DNA from: Ilyonectria destructans
Taxonomy: Eukaryota; Ascomycota; Sordariomycetes; Hypocreales; Nectriaceae
Reading direction: 5' to 3'
Assembly (NCBI GenBank): GCA_020740775.1
Contig: JAHEWK010000018.1
Span: 124,001-188,000 of the forward strand
DNA length: 64,000 nucleotides
The notes under the pieces were generated by a model. That model had not been told where the DNA came from and made no database searches. It saw nothing but the letters and a program-made list of their open reading frames with translations. Shown one piece after another: positions 1-11,290 of the stretch. The stretch's first letter is position 1. Each line of letters opens with the position of its first letter. The position numbers and the translations under genes were made by a program.

Positions 1-413
1 CGGAAGCGGGACAAACGCCATTTCAGGACGATTTGCGCCAGCATCCAAACCGCTTTTGGTCCCCATGTTTCGGCAAGTGTTCTGGAGGCTGAGGGCGAGG
101 TGCGTCTTGCTAGCATTGGCTTGTTCCTAGTGGCTGCGCACCGCTTGGCTGAAAGCGAGCGTCAATTGCCATTAAAGTTTCAATACCTTACTGCTCTACA
201 CGATACTAATCTAGAAAATTATCAGGGCTGAGACAGTATGGCTTCATGGCTGAGAGCTGAAGCAACGGTCCCTCGGCGACAAGGCGTCTACTCGCTATGG
301 CGGGGCAGTCTACCGAACGGCGGCGTTGGTAGTCTCTTACTAGTCTACCTGCTCTGGCTGAACGATGGAAAAGCAGTTAAGCCTAGATTGAATTCATGGT
401 GATCGACTTCATT

Positions 414-423
414 ACTATATAAG
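414..423 (+). promoter_or_regulatory. TATA box of the subtilase gene
   Basis: A CTATATAAG element lies about 140 nt upstream of the ATG at 560. The rest of 1-413 shows no gene that I can support. Confidence 0.5.
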
Positions 424-559
424 ATGGCGTCGACCACCCCATCAAACTGCATTCCTCTCGTCATCGGCAGCACATTCTCTCAGCAGCACCCTGCACAACC
501 AACAAACCCACTCTCTGACGAAAAACACTCTTATTCTGCAATCCAAAACAATCGGAACT

Positions 560-1856
560 ATGAAGTTCACTGCCACTCTCTGCGGCCTCGCCGCCCTGGT
601 CAGCCTGGCCGTCGCCGACGCGCCCATCAAGAACAGCGGCCTCTCGCCCGATATTGTCGTCCCCAACAAGTACATCGTAACCTACAAGACCGGCACCGAC
701 TCTGCCGAGAGAGAGGCCCATGAAGAAACCATCACCAAGAAGGCTAAGCAGAGCAATAAGAAGGGTGTTGTCGATACTATCAGTATTGGCCAGCTCCAGG
801 GCTACGTCGCTGAGATTCCCTCCTCAGAACTCCCGACCATTACCAAGTCTAAGCTGGTAAGAAGTTTTCCCATCTGCTTAAACCTGACTGGCACTGATGA
901 TTCATGACTAGGTCGACTATATCGAGTTGGACAGCATCGTCAATATCTCGCGCGTGGCTGCCGAGCCCGGGCATCTCGAGAAGCGCGCCTACGTTTCGCA
1001 AGACAACGCTCCCTGGGGCCTAGCCCGCATTTCGCACAAGGACACCGGCCCAGGTGACTTCCCTGCCAACTACTACTACGGCAGCACCGGCGGCAAGGGC
1101 GTGCGCGTCTACGTCATTGATACGGGCATCCGGACCACCCACAGCGAGTTCGCTGGCCGTGCCGTCTGGGGCGCTAACTTTATTAGCGGCTCGCCTAATA
1201 CCGATGAGAATGGCCACGGCACTCACGTCTCCGGAACTATTGCCGGCAAGACATTTGGTGTAGCTAAGAGCGCTACTGTAGTTGCCGTTAAGGTCCTCGA
1301 TAAGACCGGCTCTGGCACTATGTCTGGTATTATTCTAGGCCTCAACTGGGTCGTTAACGACGCCAAATCTCGCAGTATTGCCAGCAAGGCTGTTGTCAAT
1401 ATGTCCGTTGGAGGCGCCTATACTGCCTCAGTTAACACCGCTGTTCAGGCTGCTACTGATGCTGGTATCACTATCGTCGTTGCTGCCGGCAATAATGGTG
1501 ATGATGCTGGAAACTACTCTCCTTCATCTGCCCCCTCTGCTATTACTGTTGGTGCTGTTGATCCTACTAACTACCGCACTTGGTTCTCCAACTACGGATC
1601 TCTTGTCGATATCTTTGCCCCGGGTAGCGGCATCCTCAGCTCCTGGTATCTCAGCGACACGTCCAGCCGCTATCTTGCCGGCACCAGCATGGCTTCGCCC
1701 CATGTTGCTGGTCTTGCCGCCTACTTCATCGTCAGTGGGAAAATCTCTGGATCTACTGCTGTCACCAACCGCATCCTGAGCGCTGCCGACGTCAATGTTG
1801 TTGGGGACGCTGCCGGTAGCGCGAACCGCGTTGCTTACAACGCCGGTGGTCAATAA
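560..1856 (+). CDS. Secreted subtilisin-like serine protease (S8, proteinase K group)
   Basis: Two exons, 560-856 and 912-1856, with a 55-nt GTAAGA...TAG intron, give 413 aa. Residues 1 to about 20 form a signal peptide (MKFTATLCGLAALVSLAVA). An I9 inhibitor propeptide follows and ends at a kexin-like Lys-Arg at 123-124, so the mature enzyme should begin AYVSQ. The catalytic triad is visible: Asp169 (VIDTGI), His201 (NGHGTH) and Ser358 (GTSMASPH), with the oxyanion Asn in AAGNNG. Length and motifs fit the proteinase K subfamily, which includes the cuticle-degrading proteases of insect- and nematode-pathogenic fungi. The expected role is extracellular protein breakdown. It looks intact. The substrate and any part in pathogenesis are inference. 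Confidence 0.95.
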
Positions 1857-2151
1857 GCAATGAACGTCGATGAACCACGCAGCGCTGTCCTTCGTTTTTT
1901 TCCTTCTTCTCTTCGTTAAATGGGACCCCCAAGTCTTCCGGAAGACTAAGGCTATTCCTTCATTGTTCATGTTGGTTCATTATGATGGAAGACGATAGTT
2001 GTAGCCCGGTAGCAGCTGTCAAAGCTACCTAAAAGATGTACCAAATAGATTTTCTCATCCTCCTGCATATATGATCCACTTGAAGTAATGATGATCTGTA
2101 TGGTCCGTGATAGTAGACAATCTTGAAGGTAACATCCAAAGTGCCTGTTGG
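1857..2151. other. Intergenic, 3' flank of the subtilase gene
   Basis: T-rich sequence just after the stop (about 1895-1915) is probably the 3' UTR. No gene is supported here. Confidence 0.4.
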
Positions 2152-2546
2152 TTATGTACGTAGACAGATTTCAGCTTTTGAATGTGGTGAGTTTGGTGAT
2201 ACAAAGTGAGGCCTTGTATCATCGCCACCAAAAGTAAGGGAGGAGCGGTGGGGCCTCGACATGGGCTCACTGCGTCTTGTCCCAGTCAGCGCAGATTCAA
2301 TCTAATCAAGGGATTCAATTGGGCGATTGGGAATGGAGAGTGGGGATGACAGAAGACAACCTTATTTTGTAGCTCATCAAGCTCCAAGCAGGTCAATTCC
2401 AACCGGTCCATATCCTCGGAGAGGGACTCGAGTATAATGCCACCTTCAGTTTTCAGAAGCCTGCACGCCCTATCGCTCGCTGCGAGGACAGAATAGAGAA
2501 ACTGCTCTATGGTTTCAGAAAACCTGCTTTGGACTACTAACTGCAT
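2152..2546 (-). CDS. Small predicted protein of unknown function, possibly a gene fragment
   Basis: Read on the minus strand from an ATG at 2546, exon 2546-2361 joins exon 2301-2152 across a 59-nt GTTGTC...TTAG intron and gives 111 aa. The first half is helical and acidic (LESLSEDMDRLELTCLELDE), the second Ser/Pro-rich. The helical part resembles, by eye only, the N-terminal helical domains that precede STAND or NLR proteins in fungi. No catalytic motif is visible. It could be the leftover N-terminus of a larger gene. The neighbouring DNA at 2547-3000 is AT-rich and shows no gene. The model depends on one hand-called intron. Confidence 0.35.
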
Positions 2547-3002
2547 TCTTCTTATGCTTGAAATCGCTAAGCCTGTAGTTGCAGAAATTCGAATCCAGAT
2601 ATATGTCCTTAACCTCTAATTTTTATAGCTTCTTAACTATATAAACAACCAAGCTTATTAACTCCTTTTGATAATTTCAGTTAAGTGTGTGCTATATGTT
2701 ATTAAGTGGAACTGTATCTATATAGTATGCTGTGATGCAGTAGTATACTTTCCTTGTGTTTGCGGAAAGTGTATTACTAATATCTAGTATGGGCGGGATA
2801 AGATTAGGTAACTGAGCGTACGCCAGATGGTGGATGCTTGCTATACAGGCTAAATTTGATGTTTTAATATTTCAAGCGTTTCAATGCACAGCCTGCTTGC
2901 TGTTGCCTGATGTGTCCAAACCGGTTATTGCCACGCCTGTACTGCCTACACTGTCTAACTAGTGTCTCAGCTGCCTAGCGGTCGACCCTGCGTTTATATT
3001 GC

Positions 3003-3686
3003 AGCTTATATATCGCTTGATTGAGTAATAACTGGCTCGGTAATAGGTTTTTCTGCACACTCGCGAAAATATCCATAACGTCCACAACTGCTAGCCAACC
3101 TATCTCTATTATGTAGGCCAAGATAGCCTCTGACGGCGAATTTAGTATCTCCGAGCTTACGGAGTACACTGAAAGTCACGAAACACACTTACGGCACCTC
3201 CATCGCAAGAGATCAGGTGTAATAGAGGAGATAGAAATATCAAAGCAGAAGGGCGGCAATAAAGACCTCTGGGCGCATACTAGGCCTCCAAGGGATGGAG
3301 AATCTGTAAGGAATAAGTATAAATACGAGATCTACTATTGTGGCCAGCCAAATTGCACGTATGGGGGTACCCCGAATTCGAATCGATTCCGCGCCCACCT
3401 CAGCAGCAAATACAATATCATTATTAAAGGTGCGCCACCAGATACTGAAAAGGCTACTACCTAAGCAACCATTAATGATATTTTCGGTAGAGAGGGCCAA
3501 CGCCAGAAAGAACGAGATATTCAACAAGAAAACGGTCTTATCTCGGCTATTCAGCTTCCCGAATTTAATGAAGCCTGCAGTAGGCTTATTGCGATCCAGA
3601 ATCTTCCGCACACTCTCCTCAACTGGCCTGAGTTCTGGGCAGTTATTCTTTCTGTTAACTATATAGCAAAGGATATAATTAAAGCA
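3003..3686 (+). pseudogene. hAT-family transposase, 5' remnant with zinc finger
   Basis: In the frame of codons starting at multiples of 3, translation gives a BED-like zinc finger (YYCGQPNCTYGG, then HLSSKY). It is followed by IQLPEFNEAC and LNWPEFWAVILSVNY, the typical start of fungal hAT transposases. The frame carries stops at TGA 3018, TAG 3114 and TAA 3462; the last two are explained by CAG/CAA to TAG/TAA. The final zinc ligand reads Tyr (TAC) where His (CAC) is expected, the same kind of C-to-T change. The catalytic core is missing: near 3687 the reading frame passes directly into HET-protein sequence. The element is dead and truncated. Confidence in the family rests on recalled motifs, not on an alignment. 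Confidence 0.65.
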
Positions 3687-4780
3687 TGCCGTAAGGATGT
3701 CTCGGACCCTAAGAATAAGGTCTACAGTTTTCTCGGGCTAATTGGGTCGTCTCGATCAATCCAGGTTAATTATGAATCCTCGGTGAGTGCAGAAAAGATA
3801 TATATAGACACACCCATCGTAATAATAGAGCAGTACAATACGCTCGACCTACTTAGCGTCCCTCGGAAGAGAGGCTCGAGGCTGTCTAAACACCCAACCT
3901 GGGTCCCAGACTGGAGTACTGGGCCCAGCCTAATCCAATTGCTGCAGGGTCTGGAGCTTGACAGTTCTAGGATGCAGAACGGCGAAACTATTCTACAGTT
4001 TACCGCGTCGGGTCCCAATAGCACTTGCACCCTCAAACTCGGCCTAGAAAACAGCACCATCGGCGTTTCTGGCTTCATCGTGACTACCATCGAGGCCCTC
4101 CATACCATCCCTACCACGCCCGACAATGACGACGTCTCGCCCTATAAAGGCCTTTCGCTCAACTTTAACAGCGCCTCACTCGACGACTTCAGAAGTTCTA
4201 TCTCCAAGATCATCCAAGTATGGAAAGCCGCTAAAGACACAGCAAACTTTACAACCCGCAGCGTAAAGCACTACTACCGTGCTACTAAGGAGTCAGTCCA
4301 CGGGGCTTTCCGGCAGACCATCGTCGCAGGGCGCATCGGCCCCGATAAGAAAACGCCCTTGGCTCTGCAGTTCTCAGATCTCAAGATCTTCGCGGAACAC
4401 GCAACCATTTTACCCTGGGATTGGGCCCGTTGGCGTCTACCGGCAAGCTCACCGGAATCCGCGGTCAAAAATTGGTGTTGGCGGCGGTGCAAAAGAGCAG
4501 CTGGAAGCCGCCCGGGCCGGGGTTCGGCGCATTCTTCCAGAGGACGTGTGTTATGGAGGGCAGGAGGATGATAAGGGCCAGTGATAATAGATTGCTTGGG
4601 CTCGTTCCCCAGGCCGCAGAGGTGGGGGATAAGATTGCCCTGTTGCAGGAGGCGAGTTTGCCGATTGTGCTGAGAGAGAGAGGGTCGGAGTGGGAGGTGG
4701 TAGGCGACGCATACGTCCATGGACTCATACATAGGGAGAGGTGGGATGAGAGTAAAGCAGGGGACATGTGGCTAGCGTGA
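3687..4780 (+). pseudogene. HET (heterokaryon incompatibility) protein, 3' remnant
   Basis: From about 3687 the frame reads DPKNKVYSFLGLIG, then IYIDTPIVIIEQ and HPTWVPDWS, the classic C-terminal half of a HET domain, and continues to a stop at 4571. The last part of the protein (FFQRTCVMEG, LLGLVPQAAEVGDKIALL, VGDAYVHGL) lies in another frame ending at 4780, so a frameshift sits near 4420-4440. The N-terminal half of the HET domain is absent, replaced by the hAT remnant. HET proteins trigger cell death after non-self recognition; this copy cannot make a full HET domain. It probably represents a gene cut by a transposon and then degraded. Confidence 0.75.
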
Positions 4781-5353
4781 TTTACGTCGGGAGCAGAACA
4801 GGGCAAGGAGAGGGAAACGGTGGCTCGACGGGGAAGCGAGGACGGCCCGTTCCGCCGTCTTATTACTTTCAGGTGAGGCTCCGTTTACGTCAATTAGCGG
4901 CCCGGCCCGAACAGGCCTAGACACCAGCTGAACCGGCCAAGGTATTCCTTTGAATCTGGTAAGCCTTCAGGGCACACACTCGCAAGGGATCGCCCGATGG
5001 CAGCCCACTCAGACCCCAGCGTGGCGCGGCACAGCCCGCCTCCAGCAGTGGCCGGACCCACAAACCCGCTAATTAGAGTGCTTCCCGGGGCGATCGCTGC
5101 TTAGCCTAGGCCTTGTAGGGGGCCCTCCCGTCCCACCTCTGTCCACGGATCTATAGGGCAAGGCATTTGCTGAGTTTACTCGTAGTACTGTTTTTTTACC
5201 TTATTTCATTACCGAGGAGATATGGAAATTTCATTTCAACATATAAAAGCAACCCATTAAATTAACCTCGTCCCTACCTTATTTCTTAAACACCCGACAA
5301 TATATACTTAACATAACATCCCTCTCAGCTTTGCAACTTCCTCCAATTCTAAA
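4781..5353. other. Intergenic
   Basis: About 4900-5160 is GC-rich. About 5190-5340 is AT-rich and probably the 3' end region of the minus-strand oxidoreductase gene. No gene is seen. Confidence 0.4.
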
Positions 5354-7177
5354 CTAAGATATCCATGATTTCTGGCTGAGTACATGAACCACTGCACGGA
5401 TTACCTGCTTGGGATTTATCTCCATTAAACTCGACGCTTTCCACACCGTCGAAGCAGGCATAGCCTTCGCCGGAACCCGCTGTGACTTCTGCTGCTCCTC
5501 CCATCGATTCACCATCCAAAGCCCGATGCGCAAACCGTCGGCGATGTTGTTGGGCGCGTTGTTCGAAATTAGCACGTCGCCCTGGCTGTTGATCCCCAGC
5601 TGCCACACATTCTCCCAGCGCCGCCCGTCTGCCTTGATCGGCTGGCGGCTCTCCGGGTCGACATGGAGGCCGCCCCATCGGTGAGCCCGTAGGAACTTCG
5701 CATCCAACAGGTGAGAGTACGGCGCCTGGAAGTGCTTCACGTCGCGCGTCTGTCCGATGGCCTCGATCAGGTAGTCAACTTCCAGCTGATGCTCTCTGGC
5801 GCCAGTCGGCAGGCTACCCTCTTCGAATTCGTGAACCAGCACCGGCCTGCCATCTTCCCCGGTCAGGAAGGTAAGGCAGTACTTGCCGGTTGTCTCGTTC
5901 AGCGAAATATCACTCACTCCAGCCTCAACCTTCACCAGGCCACTGTCCATCGACTTCCACAGACGTTCAGCCGAGATGGCCGGCATTGGCGCCTGGTACG
6001 AATGATACAGAGTGCACAATTCGCGAAAGTAGCGCCGCTTCTCCTCATCTCCCAAATGCTCGAAGATGTACTGGCGCACTTCGGCAAGCGCTAATATCAC
6101 CGACCGCCAGGGGATGGCCTGCTCACTCGCCGTCTCTTTGATACTCTGCGCCAGCTGCTTCTGGATGTCCGCGGTTCGTGGGTTCCAGATATCCTTCCAG
6201 TTGAGCGGCTTTCCGCCATACGCGGCCTCCATCTCGTTGCGCACCAGGGGCAACAGCCAATCGAAGGTGATGCTGCCGGTGGCTCGAACCCGCGTCTCTA
6301 GAATATCTTGGGTGAGGTATTGCAATCGATATGCTGCCGTCTTGACGCGAGTCTTGCGCAGCTGGCCGCGACGGCTGACCATGATGATTTGGTCGAATGT
6401 CAAACTGCCCAGTTCCCGTTGCTCCCGTAGCCACATCACCGCGTCGTTGGCGCTTAAGCCGGTGCCCTTTACAGCGACCGTTCCCAGGTTCCTCGGCGCA
6501 TCCGAATCTTCCCCGGCGCCCGAACGCGTGATCAGCGAGTTCCGCTGCTCATCGACGTAGACATTGCTGATATAGGTGTTCTGGGCGGCAAAGTTGGGGT
6601 TCGGCGGGCCGTACGTGTGCCCGGAAGTGAGAACTGCCTGGTCGAATAGGTGGGTTCTCCCTTCCGCGTCGCGAAGTGCGAGCTGCCCATCATCCTGCTC
6701 GTCCATCGCCTGAACTGCCTGGGCCACAACCTCTACCTGGATGCCTTTGGCTTCGGCCTCCTTCTTGATTTCGTGGAAACAGAAGTGCAAGAACCTTCCG
6801 AACAGCGTGCGCGGATAGTAGGCTTTGGCATCCACGGCGATGAGAAGATCGCCTGGATCGGTGGGCACCCATCCACGCTGCATGGCTTGGAAATACTCCT
6901 GCGATAGGCTCTTCCTGTTCGCTGCTATCCAGTTCAGGAAGCCGTCGTCCCCTCCGTTGAGTGTCCCTAGATGATCTGCCTCATGGTTGAGCAGCCAGCA
7001 ATATGGCTGGTCCGTCCTGTAGGGCAGTCCTGGCCCTATCTTTTCCGAGGGTTCAAAAATGGTAATACTGACGCACTTGATGTCTGAAGCAATGATCTGC
7101 TTCACCAGACCATTGAGACAGGCCACACCGGAGAGGCCTCCCCCGACAATAGCAAAACGAGGAGAAATGCCAGACAT
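5354..7177 (-). CDS. FAD/NAD(P)-binding oxidoreductase (PF13454-like)
   Basis: Intronless, 607 aa. An N-terminal dinucleotide-binding fold is clear (FAIVGGGLSGVACLNGL, residues about 8-24) with an acidic strand end at FEPSEKIGPG. Further family features are LTSGHTYGPPNPNF, a second nucleotide site around GTGLSANDAVMWL and a C-terminal YLIEAIGQTRD segment. This matches the broad FAD-NAD(P)-binding family that includes bacterial HpyO/YdhS-like proteins; the substrate is unknown in most members. The protein is full length with no break. No neighbour clearly shares its pathway. A role in oxidising a small molecule is inference from the fold alone. Confidence 0.85.
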   Translation of the reverse strand: MSGISPRFAIVGGGLSGVACLNGLVKQIIASDIKCVSITIFEPSEKIGPGLPYRTDQPYCWLLNHEADHLGTLNGGDDGFLNWIAANRKSLSQEYFQAMQRGWVPTDPGDLLIAVDAKAYYPRTLFGRFLHFCFHEIKKEAEAKGIQVEVVAQAVQAMDEQDDGQLALRDAEGRTHLFDQAVLTSGHTYGPPNPNFAAQNTYISNVYVDEQRNSLITRSGAGEDSDAPRNLGTVAVKGTGLSANDAVMWLREQRELGSLTFDQIIMVSRRGQLRKTRVKTAAYRLQYLTQDILETRVRATGSITFDWLLPLVRNEMEAAYGGKPLNWKDIWNPRTADIQKQLAQSIKETASEQAIPWRSVILALAEVRQYIFEHLGDEEKRRYFRELCTLYHSYQAPMPAISAERLWKSMDSGLVKVEAGVSDISLNETTGKYCLTFLTGEDGRPVLVHEFEEGSLPTGAREHQLEVDYLIEAIGQTRDVKHFQAPYSHLLDAKFLRAHRWGGLHVDPESRQPIKADGRRWENVWQLGINSQGDVLISNNAPNNIADGLRIGLWMVNRWEEQQKSQRVPAKAMPASTVWKASSLMEINPKQVIRAVVHVLSQKSWIS

Positions 7178-7527
7178 GGTAATAATTCCTAACAGACAGG
7201 AATGCCACTATGTTACGTGACAGGCGAAGACTTGGCAGAGCAAAAAGCTTGAGTTGACGTGCTCGATAAAAAACAAAGCGGTAAAAAAAACAGGCAATAG
7301 CTTAGAAGCAGGGAGATGGAGGTGGATTCTTGTTTGGTGCATTTCTTGGGGTCTCTCAACTGCGTTCTAGCCAGCGACCTTATATGAACTTTACAAGAGC
7401 AATACGTTGTTAACCCGGTTTCTTCTCAGATACATCACAAAGTAAGTCAACCCCGACCCCTGAGGCGACCGACCGGACGTTGCAGGGTTCAATCCAGACC
7501 ACTGCTGCACAAGAGACACGGCTCGGA

Positions 7528-7745
7528 GTAAGACAGCAAAAGGAATGGTGCCATCACAAAGGCGTCAACTAGCTGAGAGTTCGTCTAGAATTCCCGGCTG
7601 AAGTGAGACAGCAAAAGGAGCAATAGCGTCATGGAGCTGGCAAATCGCTGAGAGTCACATAAGATTCTCGGCTGGGGGTGAGACAGCGGGAAGACTACTA
7701 GTGTCATAGAGGCGATAACTGGCTACCTTGGTTAGAGTGGCAGAG
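7528..7745. repeat. Three imperfect direct repeats of about 75 bp
   Basis: Units begin AGTAAGACAGC at 7528, AGTGAGACAGC at 7602 and GGTGAGACAGC at 7677, so the period is 74-75 bp. Each continues with a GGAA/GGAG tract, a CATCA/GTCAT segment and GCTGAGAGT or a relative. It has the look of a degenerate minisatellite. Confidence 0.7.
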
Positions 7746-8402
7746 AAAACGGGACAGTAGCGCCCGCATAATAAAGCCACAACACGTCACAATCTCCACC
7801 AGGGTATTGTGTCGCCGGCTCCCGCGCATTCCTCACAGTCGTTTGCCTTAACCTGCCGTAAAAACTGGGTAAGCCGGAGCACCTTAGTGTGCGTTGAGGG
7901 CGCGGCAACGCCTAAATCCCGTTGCTTCTAGTCCAGCCATACATACCGGCGGGGAGGGGGACCCCATGAAGATTCAATCCACTTTATGCAAGCTAAGGTG
8001 CCTCGATCTAGGGAGTTTTCGCGGTCCTCCCAAGCATCGCAAACACCTCTTTTGATATTTCGGACGCCAGGTAATATTGCGTAGTCTCTTAGCAAATTAG
8101 GAAGAACACGCCCAACTATACTTGCATAACCGTAGTTGGAATAAACCGAGTCTCATCCCCTGCATGAGCGAGATTATGAGGCTTCTGGCCTGCGTTGCTG
8201 CCCAAGCTCGACACTCCAATTAGACAGGAGTATGTTCCAAAGGTCTCAAATTCTATGAAGCGGCTCGGCATTCCAGTTCTTGTGTGGACAACCACGCAAG
8301 GGCCTTATTGGACACACACGGATGCAATCGGTCCTCATACGCAGCCCTCAAACCAGGATCGTTCTCGGGTACGTGTGACGTAGCTCCTAGCACCAATTAC
8401 AT

Positions 8403-8675
8403 CTAGCCCCGTGGCCTGGCCGAAAGACTATATTGGGCCATGGCTGATCTCGCCCGTGTTTAAGTGGATATCAATCATCGCTAGCCTCGCTGCCCGGCCG
8501 AATGCCGATCTCTCCGGTATGGAGGCGCATACAAATTATAGCTAGCCTTGCTGTCTGGCCGAATGCCGATCTGCCTCGTGTTTAAGTTAGGTGGATCCCA
8601 ATTGTAGCTAGCCTCGCTGCCGAACGACTATATTGGCCTTAGCCGGTCTAGCCCGTCCCTAGTTGTGGGGTTCCG
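8403..8675. repeat. Four imperfect direct repeats of about 60-80 bp
   Basis: CTAGCC-headed units start at 8403, 8481, 8542 and 8608. They share CTAGCC(T/C)CG(C)TG, GGCCGAA(T)G and CCGATCT blocks, and two end GTGTTTAAGT. Spacing is 78, 61 and 66 bp. The array ends about 300 bp before the MFS start codon. Confidence 0.65.
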
Positions 8676-8960
8676 TATGTCTCAGTCTCTGAGGCATTTA
8701 ACAAAAGGTTTCGGACAAAGCCGCAACTGGGCCGCAGGAGAGCAGCTCACGTGCAGGAAAGAACTGCAAAGAACAGTAAAAAGAAGATCCTTATTAAAGG
8801 TACATTGCTATTGTAGTACCGGCTGTTCCTCCTCTTCTTACATGTCCATTCTTTACCACCAGGCAGGTCAATACAATTGTCCTTTCTCCAGCTAGGGCAC
8901 ACCTACATACTATCACATTTTCCTACCTCGGCGCCAAGAACGAATTTTTCACGACATCAA

Positions 8961-11290
8961 ATGGGGCCGCCACGCCGCAATGGAGGGCGAAAGACCCTCG
9001 AGGCGCCCACGGAAACGTCGCCGCTACTACGGTGCGAAGATCCAGACACTTTGAAAACGGTTCGTACAACATCGTTACTGACTCCTTTTGCCCGGCACAG
9101 GTCTTCGGAAGCATGCAGCGAAACCACGACTTCCCCAAGCTCCTCCAGAGCGTCTACCTGTTCGCAAGAGGAAGAATCGTTGCTCCAAAGCCCTGCCCCT
9201 TCTGATGATGATCGTGAATATCTCGACCGGGGCGTGGTGCTACGAATTATTCTTGTGCTGCTCATCGGTGGGTGTCCCTGGATGGAATACGTGACGGACT
9301 AGTTATCATGGGAAAGACTAACACACGATCTGGCAGCGGTTTTCATCTTCAACGCTGATCACTCGCTGGTACTGGCCACACACCCGAGTATCGCTTCCGA
9401 GTTCAATGCTCTCGAGTGGTCAAGCTGGCTGTTCACCAGCTTCGGCCTCGCTGGAGCTGCGACGCAGGCGATATTTGGGAAATTGAGCGACATTTACGGA
9501 CGCAAACCTATTATTCTCATCTCATATGCTGGATTTGCTATTGGCTGGTATGTTCATTCTTAAACTCGCTTCCATCGCTGGGGAGGTGGCTAACTTTTTC
9601 CAGCATCATTGTGTAGGTTTGAGCAGAAAATCCGAGATTAATTGCTGGCAGCTGCTGACTATCTGCCAAGGGCTCTCGCTCGGACCTTCCTTGCCGTTAT
9701 CCTCGGCCGAGTACTCTCCGGTAGCGTCGGTACGAGCATGACGGTGCTCGTCACGATCCTCATCACCGACCTTGTGCCTATTCGAGAATCGGGAACTTGG
9801 AGGGCCTATGTCAACGTCGCAGCAAGCACCGGAAAGGCTCTCGGAGGGCCCATAGGCGGATGGCTGGCCGACGTTGTTGGATGGCGATGGTATATTTCTC
9901 TAAGCGCTTATTGCGCCCCCGTTCGTAAGCAAACCGCAACTAATAATTTTTGAAATACAGGTCATTTGGCATTCAAGCCCCCATGTTTGCGGTTGCTTTT
10001 TTTCTCTGCTGGAGAAGCCTACCCAGCAGCGTCGGGCGAAATCGCGATAGCCCAGGCAACGAAGAAAACGGCATGACAGCAAAACTCGGCAGGATAGACT
10101 TCCTCGGGGCTAGTGTCTTGTCTGTTTTTATACTCTTGCTATTGCTGCCTCTGGAATTGGGCGGTAATCAGGTACCGTGGTCGCATCCGCTCATCCCCGG
10201 TCTCTTTGCGGCTGCGGCTATAATGCTGGTGCTATTTGTGCTGGTAGAGAAGCGGTGGGCCAAAGAGCCGATTCTGGAGCTCAGCTTGTTCAGTCAACGC
10301 GACACAGTTCTTTCTTTCCTTATTATGGGATTCCAATCTGCAGCTCAATTAGGGGTAAGTCTCCATTTCAATTTGCTCTACCATACATGACAATCCGGTC
10401 GCGAATATCGATGATGTTGCTAACCACAACCCTAGATGATGTTCTTGGTACCACTGTACTTTCAAGTGACACTAAAGGCATCCAACTCTGACGCTGGTGC
10501 ACGTCTGATCCCATCTGTCGTAGGTAATGCCCTCGGCGGGATACTAGGTGGTATTTGGATTAAAAAGTAAGTCATCCGGTTTAACGGGAACCAGAGTTGA
10601 GCTAATATATGGATCGAAATAGAACCGGGAAATACAAATGGCTAGTGTACCTAGGAACACTCTCTTCAGGCTTTTCGTATATTCTATTGTTGGTTAGATG
10701 GCACGGCCAGACTAATTGGCTAGAGTCTTTCTACATCCTCCCAGGGTAAGAATCCAGGACCCAAGACATGAATTACCCCCCGACCCCTTCTCCATTTTTT
10801 CTAAACCTCTTACTAAATTTCTTTTATAGTGGATTCGGACAGGGAATCGCATACAGCGTTCTCTTTGTTGCTACTCAAGCTTCTGTTGATCCCAGCCTTG
10901 TCTCCGCAGCAGTGTCCACTCTTTTCCTTGCCATTACCGTGGGCACTATCCTCGGTGTTGCTGCTGTCAGTTCGACTATGAAATACATTCTTCAAAGGAC
11001 GCTGGAAGTGAAGCTGCGCGACCTTGGTCTTGATGCTGCTACGAGATTGGATGTAAGACCCCTACATGCGCGAATAATTAATTACTGTAACTCAGAAACT
11101 AACTTTATAGATTATTTCCAAAGCGGTCTCAAATGTCGAATATACCTTTAAGGCTAAAGGAAAGATTGCTCAAGCTATTGTGGAATCTTATGTTGATGGA
11201 CTTTTGTATGCACATGGCCTCTCATTATGTTTTGTGCTTGTAGGATTCTTTTTAGCATTATTTCTGAGAGAGCATAAGCTTCGAAACTGA
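8961..11290 (+). CDS. MFS transporter, DHA2/Vba-like multidrug or basic amino acid type
   Basis: Nine exons fit one frame: 8961-9267, 9337-9547, 9604-9612, 9671-9889, 9961-10354, 10436-10566, 10623-10745, 10830-11052 and 11111-11290, giving 598 aa. After a long Ser/Glu-rich cytoplasmic head the membrane part starts FIFNADHSLVLATHPSIA, with signature loop GKLSDIYGRKP and the later RVLSGSVGTSMTVL and GGPIGGWLADVVGWRW helices. These are hallmarks of the Vba1-like branch of 14-TM drug:H+ antiporters, in vacuolar or plasma membrane. Exon 3 is only 9 nt and the next acceptor is AAG, not CAG/TAG; skipping the microexon would also keep the frame. No stop breaks the assembled frame. The exported compound is unknown. 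Confidence 0.85.

Larger units (their letters stand above)
7178..8960. other. Long intergenic region with tandem repeats
   Basis: Holds the upstream region of the oxidoreductase gene and two sets of imperfect tandem repeats annotated separately. A GGTTCAATCC near 7486 resembles a Pol III B box, but no tRNA fold or matching A box could be made. No coding sequence is supported. Confidence 0.5.

Noticed and set aside
2547..3002. Terminal inverted repeats of the hAT element
   Set aside because: No convincing inverted repeat pair or 8-bp target duplication was seen around the remnant; the element is probably truncated on both sides.
4274..4806. Minus-strand frames over the HET remnant
   Set aside because: They are shadows of the HET C-terminal sequence read on the plus strand; no motif is seen on the minus strand.
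7440..7560. Possible tRNA or SINE head with GGTTCAATCC
   Set aside because: The B-box-like word stands alone. No cloverleaf, acceptor stem pairing or A box at the right distance could be built.
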